A DNA stretch of 64,000 bases, taken from NCBI GenBank assembly GCA_902175065.1, contig CABIIJ010000028.1:1-64000 (forward strand), given 5' to 3'. The notes beneath the pieces were generated by a model, which had not been told where the DNA came from, searched no databases, and saw nothing but the letters and a program-made list of their open reading frames with translations. The stretch is from an uncultured Comamonas sp. (GTDB lineage: Bacteria > Pseudomonadota > Gammaproteobacteria > Burkholderiales > Burkholderiaceae_C). Shown here in pieces: positions 28,706 to 35,910 of the stretch; positions within the stretch are counted from its first letter, which is position 1, and each line of letters opens with the position of its first letter. The translations under genes and the position numbers were made by a program.

Positions 28706-29332
28706 TTACAAAGCACCCTTGGTGGACGGAATCACCCCGGCCATGCGCGGGTCGTGCTCCAGCGCAAAGCGCAGCGCCCGGGCAAACGCCTTGAAGATGG
28801 TTTCGCACTGGTGGTGGGCGTTGAAGCCCTTGAGGTTGTCGATGTGCAGCGTCACGCCCGCATGGTTCACGAAGCCCTGGAAGAATTCGTAGACCAGTTG
28901 CGTGTCGAGCTGGCCGATGCTGCCCGCCGTGAACTTCACGTCCATGTGCAGGCCGGGGCGGCCCGAGAAGTCGATGACCACGCGGCTCAGGGCTTCGTCC
29001 AGCGGCACGTAGGCGTGGCCGTAGCGGCGGATGCCTTTTTTGTCGCCAACGGCCTGGGCAAAAGCCTGGCCGATGGTGATGCCGATGTCTTCCACCGTGT
29101 GGTGGCCGTCGATGTGCAGGTCGCCTGCGCATTCCACGTCCAGGTCGATCAGGCCGTGGCGGGCAATCTGGTCGAGCATGTGGTCGAGAAAGCCGATGCC
29201 CGAATTGAGCCGGGCCTGCCCGCTGCCGTCCAGGTTGACGCGCACCTGCACGCGGGTTTCCGCCGTGTTGCGCTGCACTTCGGCCGTGCGGGCAGTGGAG
29301 GGCTGGGTGGTGACTAATGCATTGCTGGTCAT
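28706..29332 (-). CDS. hisB: Imidazoleglycerol-phosphate dehydratase HisB
   Basis: HisB dehydrates imidazole glycerol phosphate. The 208-residue monofunctional form (no phosphatase domain) has the duplicated metal-binding motifs [15 protein letters not shown] and [18 protein letters not shown] plus [16 protein letters not shown]. The start [13 protein letters not shown] overlaps the hisC stop in ATGA at 29329-29332, so the two are translationally coupled. Confidence 0.96.
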   Translation of the reverse strand: MTSNALVTTQPSTARTAEVQRNTAETRVQVRVNLDGSGQARLNSGIGFLDHMLDQIARHGLIDLDVECAGDLHIDGHHTVEDIGITIGQAFAQAVGDKKGIRRYGHAYVPLDEALSRVVIDFSGRPGLHMDVKFTAGSIGQLDTQLVYEFFQGFVNHAGVTLHIDNLKGFNAHHQCETIFKAFARALRFALEHDPRMAGVIPSTKGAL

Positions 29333-30429
29333 AAGGACTCCTGTAAAACGGCCAACATCCGGGTATTTTCTTCGGCGCTGCCCACGGTCAGGCGCAGGCA
29401 GTTGTGCAGCAGCGGGTGCAGGGCGCTGACGTTTTTCACCAGCACCCCGCGCTCTTTCATCGCCGCCAGGGTGCGGGCGGCATCGGGCACGCGCAGCAGC
29501 ACCATGTTCGCTTCCGAGAGCCAGACCTGCTCCACCCCCGCCATGCCCTGCAGGGCCGCCAGCAAAACGCTGCGCTGGGCGCACAGCTCCTGCGCCTGGG
29601 CGGCAAACACCTCGGCATGTTCCAGGGCGAACAAGGCGGCTTCGCTGTTCAGGACGCTGACGTTGTACGGCGGGCGCACCTTGTCGATTTCCGCCACCAG
29701 CGCCTGCGCTCCCAGCATGTAGCCCAGGCGCACCCCGGCCAGGCCGAACTTGGAGAGCGTGCGCATCAACAGCACGTGGCCGTTGCGCTGCGGCGCACGG
29801 CGGATTTCGTCCAGCCAGGTGCGGCTGGCAAAGGGCTGGTAGGCCTCGTCGACGACGACGATGCCGCCCACCTGGGCGGCGGCGTCGATCACCGCCTGCA
29901 TGTCCGCCTGCGCCCACAGCGTGGCCGTGGGGTTGTTCGGGTAGGCCAGATAGGTGATGGCCGGGCGGTGCAAGGCTATCGCGGCGCACATGGCGGGCAC
30001 GTCCAGGGCGAAGTCGGCCGTCAGATCGACACCGACAAACTCCAGCCCCTGCAACTGCGCACTCATGGCGTACATGACAAAGCCGGGCAGCGGCGCCAGC
30101 ACCTTGGCCCCCGGCCGGGCGCAGGCCAGGCTGACCAGGCTAATCAGTTCGTCCGAGCCATTGCCCAGCATCAGGCCGCAGCCCGCAGGCACGTCCACAT
30201 ACTGCGCCAGCGCCTGGTGCAGCAGGCCGATGCGCTCGCCCGGATAGCGGTTGATCGCCAGGGCACCCAGGCGCTGGCCCAACTGCGCTTGCAGTTCAGG
30301 CGGCAGCGTGAAGGGGTTTTCCATCGCATCCATCTTCAGCAGTCCGGCGGCAGGCTGGACGTGGTAGGCGGCCATGGCCCGCACATCCGGGCGGATGCGT
30401 TGCACGGCGGCATCGGTGGTAGTGGTCAT
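29329..30429 (-). CDS. hisC: Histidinol-phosphate aminotransferase HisC
   Basis: A 366-residue PLP-dependent class II aminotransferase. Motifs include [36 protein letters not shown] and the PLP lysine in [17 protein letters not shown]. The start [15 protein letters not shown] at 30429 overlaps the stop of the upstream PIN-domain gene in ATGA (30426-30429). hisD, the expected upstream neighbour, is 9.3 kb away beyond the integron. Confidence 0.96.
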   Translation of the reverse strand: MTTTTDAAVQRIRPDVRAMAAYHVQPAAGLLKMDAMENPFTLPPELQAQLGQRLGALAINRYPGERIGLLHQALAQYVDVPAGCGLMLGNGSDELISLVSLACARPGAKVLAPLPGFVMYAMSAQLQGLEFVGVDLTADFALDVPAMCAAIALHRPAITYLAYPNNPTATLWAQADMQAVIDAAAQVGGIVVVDEAYQPFASRTWLDEIRRAPQRNGHVLLMRTLSKFGLAGVRLGYMLGAQALVAEIDKVRPPYNVSVLNSEAALFALEHAEVFAAQAQELCAQRSVLLAALQGMAGVEQVWLSEANMVLLRVPDAARTLAAMKERGVLVKNVSALHPLLHNCLRLTVGSAEENTRMLAVLQESL

Positions 30430-30872
30430 AACTTTCCTTCTGCAAATTCCTGCGGCGTGCCGTGCAAGGGATGGCACACCCGCACCCCGCCATACACCGT
30501 GCCGTGGGGCAGGTGCAGGCTCAACATCGCCTGGCAGCCGCTGTGCTGGGCGCAGGCCAGGGCCAGGCAATCGCCAAAGGGCAGGTCGTGCCGCGCCTCG
30601 ATGGCCCAGGCGGTTTCCAGCGTGGCAGCGTCGGTCTTCCAGGGCGTCCAGGTCTGGTAGCGGCGCATGGCGGCGCGGGCATCGCCACGCGGCATGGGCC
30701 GGGGCGCGGCCACGACCTGATCGTAGAACTCCACCAGCGCCTGATTGCCGGTGCGCCCGCTGCGGTGCTGCCACAGCGCATCCAGCCAGGCCAGGCAGGC
30801 GGCATACAAATCCTGCGCTCCCGTGTCTTCGGCGGCAATCAGCACCGAGGTATCGACGAACACCGGGTTCAT
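30426..30872 (-). CDS. PIN-domain toxin (VapC-like)
   Basis: A 148-residue PIN-domain protein. Acidic catalytic positions are seen in MNPVFVDTSVLIAAEDTG (Asp7), QALVEFYDQVV and LPFGDCLALACAQHSGC. VapC-type toxins are RNases that often cut tRNA. It overlaps the antitoxin gene upstream (ATGA at 30869-30872) and hisC downstream (ATGA at 30426-30429). Its last residues, [19 protein letters not shown], look like a normal PIN ending, so the gene appears intact. Confidence 0.88.
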   Translation of the reverse strand: MNPVFVDTSVLIAAEDTGAQDLYAACLAWLDALWQHRSGRTGNQALVEFYDQVVAAPRPMPRGDARAAMRRYQTWTPWKTDAATLETAWAIEARHDLPFGDCLALACAQHSGCQAMLSLHLPHGTVYGGVRVCHPLHGTPQEFAEGKL

Positions 30873-31138
30873 GCCGCGCCCCCCGGTTTGGCAGCCTTCG
30901 GGGCATCGACCCTTGCCGGGCTGGCGCTGCGTGCCCTGGCTTGCACATCCGCCTGCGCCTGCCAGTTGCGCTCGTCGGTGCGCCAGGCCAGGTAGGCGCG
31001 TTCATAGGCGTCCTCGCGCTGCTGCAACTCGGCCATGAAGTCCCCCACCATGCGCGAGACGCTGGTGCCCCGGCGGGCCGCCTCGATGCGTGCCCATTCC
31101 AGCACGCTGTCTTCCACGGTGATGGTCAGGTTTTTCAT
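30869..31138 (-). CDS. Ribbon-helix-helix antitoxin (DUF6364-like), partner of the PIN toxin
   Basis: An 89-residue protein whose N-terminal 45 residues (MKNLTITVEDSVLEWARIEA, then RRGTSVSRMVGDFM) fit a ribbon-helix-helix DNA-binding domain. The basic, alanine-rich tail probably wraps the toxin. The stop overlaps the toxin start. A perfect palindrome 12 nt upstream of its ATG is a plausible operator for self-repression. Confidence 0.85.
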   Translation of the reverse strand: MKNLTITVEDSVLEWARIEAARRGTSVSRMVGDFMAELQQREDAYERAYLAWRTDERNWQAQADVQARARSASPARVDAPKAAKPGGAA

Positions 31139-31150
31139 GCGGCGCAGTCT

Positions 31151-31181
31151 ACACGAATTTCGTGTTGCACGAAATTCGTGT
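31151..31181. promoter_or_regulatory. Palindromic operator of the toxin-antitoxin unit
   Basis: A perfect 14-bp inverted repeat, ACACGAATTTCGTG (31151-31164) with CACGAAATTCGTGT (31168-31181), separated by TTG. Each arm is itself close to symmetric around CGAATTTCG. It lies 12 nt upstream of the antitoxin ATG, with no T tract after it, which favours an RHH operator over a terminator for the preceding MFS gene. Confidence 0.75.
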
Positions 31182-31198
31182 GACCAGCGGCATCCTCG

Positions 31199-32413
31199 TC
31201 ATGCCTTGTGCTTGCCGGTATCCGGCAGCAGCGCCGTCACCAGCCCCAGCAACGGCAGATAGGCCGTCACCCCGTACACCCAGACAATGCCGTGGACATC
31301 GGCCAGCTTGCCCAGGCCCGCCGCCCCCAATCCGCCAATGCCGAACATCAGCCCGAACATCAACCCCGACACCATGCCCACGCGGCCCGGCACCGCCTCC
31401 TGGGCATAGACGACCATCGCGGCAAAGGCCGAGGACATCACCAGCCCGATCAGCATCGCCAGCACCGCCGTCCAGAACAGGCCGACATGCGGCAACGCCA
31501 GCGCGAACGGCGCCACGCCCAGGAAAGACACCCAGATCACCGCCTTGCGCCCGATGCGGTCGCCCACCGGCCCGCCCGCAAAGGTGCCCACGGCAACGGA
31601 CGCCAGGAACATGAACAGGAAAATCTGGCTGTGCTGCACGCCCAGGCCAAAGCGCTGTATCAGGTAGAAGGTGAAATAGTTGGTGAACGCCGCGATGTAG
31701 ACGAACTTGGCAAACAACAGCACGCAGATCACCATCACGGCCCGCACCACGCCCGCGCGGCCCAGGCCATCGGCACGGCCCTGGCCCAGGCTGCGGGCCT
31801 GCGCCTGCCCGTGCCGCCGAACCCAGAGCGTGAGCCGGTACAGCACGAAAATCGCTGCCAGGGCAATCAGCATGAACCACGCCACCGCCCCCTGCCCGTG
31901 GGGAATGACGATGGCCGCAGCCAGCAGCGGGCCGATGGCCGAGCCGGTATTGCCGCCCACCTGAAAGGTCGATTGCGCCGTGCCGAAACGCCCGCCCGAC
32001 GCCAGCCTGGCAATGCGCGATGCCTCCGGGTGGAAGGTCGCCGAACCCACGCCCACCACCGCCGCCGCCACCAGCAGCATCGGGTAACTGCCCGCCGTGG
32101 CCAGCAATGCGATGCCGATCAAGGTCATCCCCATCCCCGATGGCAGCAGATAGGGCAAGGGACGCTTGTCCGTATACAGCCCCACCCAGGGCTGCAACAG
32201 CGATGCCGTGACCTGATACACCAGCCCGATGATGCCGATCTGCCCGAAACTGAGCGCAAAGTTCTGCTTGAGCAGCGGAAAGATCGCCGGCAGCATGGCC
32301 TGGATCAGGTCATTGAGCAAATGCGCCAGCGCCGCACCGCCCACCACGGGCAGCAGAAAGCCTTGCGGCTGGGCGGGGGCAGCCTTCGGGCTGATGGCGA
32401 TGGGAATGGTCAT
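31199..32413 (-). CDS. Fosmidomycin-resistance-type MFS efflux pump (Fsr family)
   Basis: A 404-residue major facilitator with about twelve helices. Landmarks of the Fsr family include LAHLLNDLIQAMLPAIFPLL near the N-terminus, FHPEASRIARLASGGRFGTA after helix 4, TFQVGGNTGSAIGPLLAA, and GGPVGDRIGRKAVIW between the halves. Members export fosmidomycin and other drugs. The start MTIPIAISPKAAP at 32413 is chosen because the upstream extension is not hydrophobic or family-like. Confidence 0.88.
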   Translation of the reverse strand: MTIPIAISPKAAPAQPQGFLLPVVGGAALAHLLNDLIQAMLPAIFPLLKQNFALSFGQIGIIGLVYQVTASLLQPWVGLYTDKRPLPYLLPSGMGMTLIGIALLATAGSYPMLLVAAAVVGVGSATFHPEASRIARLASGGRFGTAQSTFQVGGNTGSAIGPLLAAAIVIPHGQGAVAWFMLIALAAIFVLYRLTLWVRRHGQAQARSLGQGRADGLGRAGVVRAVMVICVLLFAKFVYIAAFTNYFTFYLIQRFGLGVQHSQIFLFMFLASVAVGTFAGGPVGDRIGRKAVIWVSFLGVAPFALALPHVGLFWTAVLAMLIGLVMSSAFAAMVVYAQEAVPGRVGMVSGLMFGLMFGIGGLGAAGLGKLADVHGIVWVYGVTAYLPLLGLVTALLPDTGKHKA

Positions 32414-32530
32414 AAAACAATACGAGTGGGATAGAAAAGCGAATGTCCGTGGGGAGTTATTGCCAGCCCTCGCCATACGCCTGCACGCGGCCTTTTACTG
32501 GCCAGCAGCACAGTGGATGTGCCGACCGTC

Positions 32531-33592
32531 CTAGCGTTGCAGCACCTGCCGGATATGCCGCAGCATCCCGAAAAACGTCAGTCCCCAGGCGATCAGCGCC
32601 ACCCACCAGAACGCCAGCGGCACACTGCGCAAAAAGCCGAAAGCCATCGCCTTGTCCAACTGCCAGGTACAGGCCGCATACATCCCCAGCGGAAACACCG
32701 CCCCCCAATACAAGGGGTCGTAATGCAGGGGGAAGCGCCGGTAGACGTGCCGCCAGATGCCCAGCACCAGCAGCATGGGAATCCACCACGTGCCGGTGGC
32801 CCAATAAAGCAGGGTAAAGCCCTTGATGAAAGGCAGCAGTTCGGCCAGATACGGCGCATGGGGCGCGTTCTGGATCAGCAGCGAACCGGCCAGGGTGGAA
32901 ATCGCCATGGCGCCCATGTTGATCCAGTACGGCGGGGCCAGGTCGCCGGGAACGAAGCGAAAGAAGGTGTAGCGGTAAAAAATCAGCGACATCATCCAGA
33001 TGTAGAGCATCCCGCCCCACAGCCACATGGACAGCGCCAGCAAATTCAGCTCCAACCGCAGGGGTTGCCCAATGCGGTCGGCCAGCAGGCAACTGCTGAC
33101 GGCCAGTGACTGGGTCGCCACCACCGCCAGCAGCCAGGCACCGTTGATGCCCTTGTCCAACGGCGGCTTGTCCTGCTTGACGGTGAAGGCGGTGAAGATG
33201 GAATACGTCAGCACCAGCCACAGCAGCAGCGCCAGCACCCACAGGCCCACGCCCAGCGCCAGCCAGTCGAGCTGCACCACCACCTGGCTGGACAAAATCC
33301 CCGAAGCCGCCACCGTGGTGAAAAACCCCGGCCCGCGCAGATGGTCGATCCAATCCCGAAAAAACCGCTGCGGATACAGCACCGCCCGCATCCCGTACAG
33401 CAGCCACAGCACGGCGTACTGGCCGAAATTCAGCCACAGCAGCACCCGGGCCACCAGCGGGTGGCCCATCATGCTTGCCCCCAGGGAAACAATGCCCGTG
33501 GCCATCACCAGCCCGAAATAGGCGGGGGATAAATCAGCCAAGGGAGTGTGCCAAGGCGGAGTTCGTCGGTGCGACGAGCCGTGAAAGTTCAC
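32531..33592 (-). CDS. SLAC1/TehA-type anion or C4-dicarboxylate transporter
   Basis: A 353-residue membrane protein with about ten helices. The N-terminal FGLVMATGIVSLGASMMG and the periodic aromatic helices fit the TDT/SLAC1/TehA family, which includes tellurite-resistance TehA, malate permeases and sulfite exporters. The substrate cannot be read from the sequence. It is on the same strand as the MFS gene, 117 nt upstream of it. Confidence 0.85.
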   Translation of the reverse strand: MNFHGSSHRRTPPWHTPLADLSPAYFGLVMATGIVSLGASMMGHPLVARVLLWLNFGQYAVLWLLYGMRAVLYPQRFFRDWIDHLRGPGFFTTVAASGILSSQVVVQLDWLALGVGLWVLALLLWLVLTYSIFTAFTVKQDKPPLDKGINGAWLLAVVATQSLAVSSCLLADRIGQPLRLELNLLALSMWLWGGMLYIWMMSLIFYRYTFFRFVPGDLAPPYWINMGAMAISTLAGSLLIQNAPHAPYLAELLPFIKGFTLLYWATGTWWIPMLLVLGIWRHVYRRFPLHYDPLYWGAVFPLGMYAACTWQLDKAMAFGFLRSVPLAFWWVALIAWGLTFFGMLRHIRQVLQR

Positions 33593-33619
33593 TTGAACGC
33601 GGAGTTTCTTGCGCCTCGA

Positions 33620-33958
33620 TCAGGCTTTCTTGATGTACTCGGACTTCAATTGCATGGACCCGAACCCGTCGATCTTGCAGTCGATATCGTGGTCGCCCTC
33701 AATGAGGCGAATGTTCTTGACCTTCGTTCCGACTTTGACAACCGAAGATGAACCCTTCACCTTAAGGTCTTTGACAACGGTGACCGAATCGCCGTCTTTC
33801 AGTTCGTTGCCGAAGGCATCTTTCCACACGCGCCGGTCTTCTGCGGCCTCTTCTGCAGCGGTGTTCCATTCGTGGCCGCACTCCGGGCAAACGTACTGGC
33901 TGCCATCTTCATAAGTGTAGGCCGAATCGCACTTCGGACAGCACGGTAAATTGCTCAT
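33620..33958 (-). CDS. PhnA-like zinc-ribbon protein (YjdM family)
   Basis: A protein of about 112 residues with an N-terminal zinc ribbon ([26 protein letters not shown]) and a C-terminal SH3-like domain ([40 protein letters not shown]). The family was named for a link to alkylphosphonate use, but no phosphonate gene is near and the role is unclear. The start [10 protein letters not shown] is at 33958; another ATG lies two codons upstream. It is the first gene beyond the distal end of the integron cassette array. Confidence 0.9.
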   Translation of the reverse strand: MSNLPCCPKCDSAYTYEDGSQYVCPECGHEWNTAAEEAAEDRRVWKDAFGNELKDGDSVTVVKDLKVKGSSSVVKVGTKVKNIRLIEGDHDIDCKIDGFGSMQLKSEYIKKA

Positions 33959-34013
33959 CATCATTCCTTATCAAAATTCTCTTGTGCCCAAAGGCGGTTT
34001 ATCTGATTGAGAG

Positions 34014-34074
34014 GGCTAACGGCCTAGATTATGTCGCGCCGCCAAATAGCACCGGCTTGAATGAATTGTTCACC
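34014..34074 (-). other. attC site of cassette 9 (last of array, partly degenerate)
   Basis: On the minus strand it reads GGTGAAC AATTCATTCAAGCCGG ... GGCCGTTAGCC. The right core GTTAGCC is intact and the left core has lost the usual RYYYAAC form (GGTGAAC). It marks the 3' end of the CsaA-like cassette. Confidence 0.75.
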
Positions 34075-34078
34075 ACCA

Positions 34079-34417
34079 CTACAGCAGCCTCGTGCCGAGT
34101 GGAACCGCGTGGTCAGGAACGCACAGGGCCACCTCCCCCTTTTCATTATGGAACCCCGTCACCAAACACTCCGACATCAGCGGGCCAACCTGCTTGCGGG
34201 GGAAATTGACGACCGCTACGACCAGCTTGCCGACAAGTTCCTCTGGCCGATAAAGCGCCGTGATTTGTGCGCTGGACTTCTTGATGCCGATCTGCTCACC
34301 GAAATCCACGTGCAAGATATAGGCAGGTTTTCGCGCTTCCGCGAACACCGACGCGCTTATGACCCGGCCAACGCGCAGGTCAATTTTCAGAAAATCGTCG
34401 AAGCTAATGGTTTCCAC
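34079..34417 (-). CDS. CsaA-like tRNA-binding-domain protein (integron cassette)
   Basis: A 112-residue stand-alone tRNA-binding OB-fold domain of the CsaA type: ISFDDFLKIDLRVGRVISAS, AYILHVDFGEQIGIKKSSAQ, LVVAVVNFPRKQVGPLMSEC and a C-terminal LCVPDHAVPLGTRLL. CsaA has been described as a secretion-related chaperone; the domain binds tRNA-like structures. It ends 4 nt before a degenerate attC, as cassette genes do. No clear attC separates it from the YqaE-like gene upstream, so the two may share one cassette. Confidence 0.85.
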   Translation of the reverse strand: METISFDDFLKIDLRVGRVISASVFAEARKPAYILHVDFGEQIGIKKSSAQITALYRPEELVGKLVVAVVNFPRKQVGPLMSECLVTGFHNEKGEVALCVPDHAVPLGTRLL

Positions 34418-34503
34418 AAGACGCTTTCATAGTGGTTAATGCTCATAATAAGGCGCTGGCCAACCGTGATGTTCGGTATAACTGCCAACTTTTGCACGGC
34501 GTT

Positions 34504-34701
34504 TTATGTACGCTGTGCAGCAAGCGCCTTCTCGATTTTCTTATCGGTCTTATATTGACTCAAGGCATACACAGACCAGATGGCTGCCGGAATCCAGCCA
34601 ATAAGCGTGATCTGGAGAAGCAGACAAATGATTCCTGCAATCGGGCGGCCAATGGTAAAAAATTGAAGCCAGGGAAGAAAAATAGCCAGAAACAAGCGCA
34701 T
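34504..34701 (-). CDS. YqaE/Pmp3-family small membrane protein (integron cassette)
   Basis: A 65-residue protein of two helices: MRLFLAIFLPWLQFFTIGRP, then IAGIICLLLQITLIGWIPAA, IWSVYALSQYKTDKKIEKAL. This is the Pmp3/YqaE/UPF0057 layout, linked to salt and membrane stress in yeast and plants. An ATG seven codons upstream is possible but AAGGAGATGTT fits the start at 34701 well. It is flanked upstream by attC 34759-34818. Confidence 0.85.
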   Translation of the reverse strand: MRLFLAIFLPWLQFFTIGRPIAGIICLLLQITLIGWIPAAIWSVYALSQYKTDKKIEKALAAQRT

Positions 34702-34758
34702 AACATCTCCTTTGCGCCGCATGGTTAATAAATGTGGGGGACTGCGATAAAATCTTGC

Positions 34759-34818
34759 GCCTAACGCCTGAATTAAGCCGTCCCGAGAAGCGGGATAGGC
34801 TTTAATGAATTGTTAGGC
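34759..34818 (-). other. attC site of cassette 7
   Basis: Minus strand: GCCTAAC AATTCATTAAAGCC ... GGCTTAATTCAGGC GTTAGGC. Both core sites (RYYYAAC and GTTRRRY) are intact and the arms between them pair into an imperfect hairpin. The order of arm sequences shows that the cassette reads on the minus strand. Confidence 0.93.
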
Positions 34819-35150
34819 TTGTGCGCAAGAACTATGTTCCAGTTCTTGCAGAACCCCTTGTCATTGGTACAGGCGTCAAACAGCGACACCAAAAACGAGA
34901 AAAGAAGAACTGCAGTTGTTAGACAGACGCCAAAGATAGCGAGACGCGTACTTGCTACATCTCTGGAAAGGTAGCGGAAAGAGGCGATGAGTAGGATGAA
35001 GCACAAAATAGAAACCTGTGCCAGCAGTCCCTTGAGTAAGATTTCTCCAACCCCCCCTGGGCCATCGCCATGAACAACGGAGCACTGTCGGAGAATAAGC
35101 AACAAGAAAAGTGCGTTGATAGTTAGAAAAATTCTTGATATAGCCTTCAT
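34773..35150 (-). CDS. Hypothetical membrane protein (integron cassette 7)
   Basis: A 125-residue protein with three hydrophobic segments (ISRIFLTINALFLLLIL, LLAQVSILCFILLIASF, LAIFGVCLTTAVLLFSFLVS). Its last residues, NNSLKPIPLLGTA, are encoded by the attC site, a habit of genes in integron cassettes. Codon use is less GC-rich than in the chromosome around it. The function is unknown. Confidence 0.65.
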   Translation of the reverse strand: MKAISRIFLTINALFLLLILRQCSVVHGDGPGGVGEILLKGLLAQVSILCFILLIASFRYLSRDVASTRLAIFGVCLTTAVLLFSFLVSLFDACTNDKGFCKNWNIVLAHKPNNSLKPIPLLGTA

Positions 35151-35178
35151 CAGATTCTGTCTGAAATCTCTATCACAA

Positions 35179-35235
35179 GCCTAACGGCCCAAGGTAAGCG
35201 GCGGCGAAGCCGTCCGCTTGACCGCAAAGTTAGAC
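35179..35235 (-). other. attC site of cassette 6
   Basis: Minus strand: GTCTAAC TTTGCGGTCAAGCGGA ... CTTACCTTGGGCC GTTAGGC. Both core sites are intact and the interior pairs as a hairpin around GCCGCCG. Orientation matches the other cassettes. Confidence 0.9.
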
Positions 35236-35491
35236 CCCAAGGCCAAAAGGGAGCGCCCTGACTTGAAGAAGGGCGCAGCCCACGAAAAGGCATTGCGCCA
35301 CGGAAGCGGCGCAGCGCTGCAAAAATGATAGCTTATGGCGCTTTCTACGCAAGGGCTAGAGGCCAAAAAGACTGCAAACTGGCGCAGCGCATGCAGGCGA
35401 AGCCCGGCGGGCGGCCTAAACCCCAAAGGAGAAACCTTTGAGAAAGGCGAAGCGCTGGAATAAATAGCGGCCTGCATAAAGTAAATGAGGG
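35236..35491. other. Cassette 6: probably non-coding, carries a dispersed-repeat segment
   Basis: The body between attC 35179-35235 and attC 35492-35550 holds no convincing gene; the long minus-strand frame crossing it also runs through both attC sites. It contains ATAGCTTATGGCGCTT and AAGGGCTAGAGGCCAAAAA (about 35331-35372). The same sequence is found in cassette 3 at about 37530-37567, so the two cassette bodies are related. Confidence 0.6.
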
Positions 35492-35550
35492 GACTAACGC
35501 CGGAATTAACCGGACCGCGAATGCGGTTCCGGTTGAATGAACTGTTAGGT
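35492..35550 (-). other. attC site of cassette 5
   Basis: Minus strand: ACCTAAC AGTTCATTCAACCGG ... CCGGTTAATTCCGGC GTTAGTC. Intact core sites with a well-paired hairpin (GGAACCGCATTCGCGGTCC). Confidence 0.92.
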
Positions 35551-35574
35551 GGCACGCCACCGAAGGACAGAGAA

Positions 35575-35910
35575 ATGCGAACCCGACCGAACGATTGGCT
35601 TGACACTAACACTCTTGAAACTAAATACGGCATTGATGTGCTGCACGATGGAAAGTGGAAACACCTTGCCGAGGACGGAAAGCCTTGCATCTACAGCACT
35701 CCTGCCGAGCGAGATGCGAAGCGCGCCGAATACCGGAAGAAATCCATGCCACCTAACGCCGTCGCTCAGCCGACGCCGAAGGCGGTCGGATGCAGCGACT
35801 TGTTAGGCCGCAACGGAGCGGGTTCCCGCACGCGCACCCTTACCGCCCTTTCTTTGCTTCCTTTGCTGGTGAAAGCAACCTGTTTTGCCGCGCGGTCTTT
35901 ACACCCATGA
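35575..35910 (+). CDS. Hypothetical protein, reversed in cassette 5, reads through attC
   Basis: An ATG at 35575 follows a good ribosome-binding sequence (AAGGACAGAGAA). The first 57 residues look protein-like ([20 protein letters not shown], then [20 protein letters not shown]), after which the frame crosses attC 35751-35808 and stops at 35910, inside the 3' end of the ATPase cassette. The gene runs opposite to its cassette's attC orientation. Either the natural stop is lost or the read-through tail is tolerated. No family recognised. Confidence 0.5.
   Translation: MRTRPNDWLDTNTLETKYGIDVLHDGKWKHLAEDGKPCIYSTPAERDAKRAEYRKKSMPPNAVAQPTPKAVGCSDLLGRNGAGSRTRTLTALSLLPLLVKATCFAARSLHP
35751..35808 (-). 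other. attC site of cassette 4 (ATPase cassette)
   Basis: Minus strand: GCCTAAC AAGTCGCTGCATCCGACCGCC TTCG GCGTCGGCTGAGCGACGGC GTTAGGT. Both core sites are intact and the arms form a long hairpin with a TTCG tip. Confidence 0.93.

Noticed and set aside
31151..31181. Palindrome as terminator of the MFS gene
   Set aside because: It has the right place for the minus-strand MFS gene start side only and lacks a T tract; its symmetry and closeness to the antitoxin start fit an operator better.
35181..35690. 169-codon minus-strand frame across cassettes 5 and 6
   Set aside because: It passes through two attC sites and a dispersed repeat, and its end is attC translated; it does not look like a gene.
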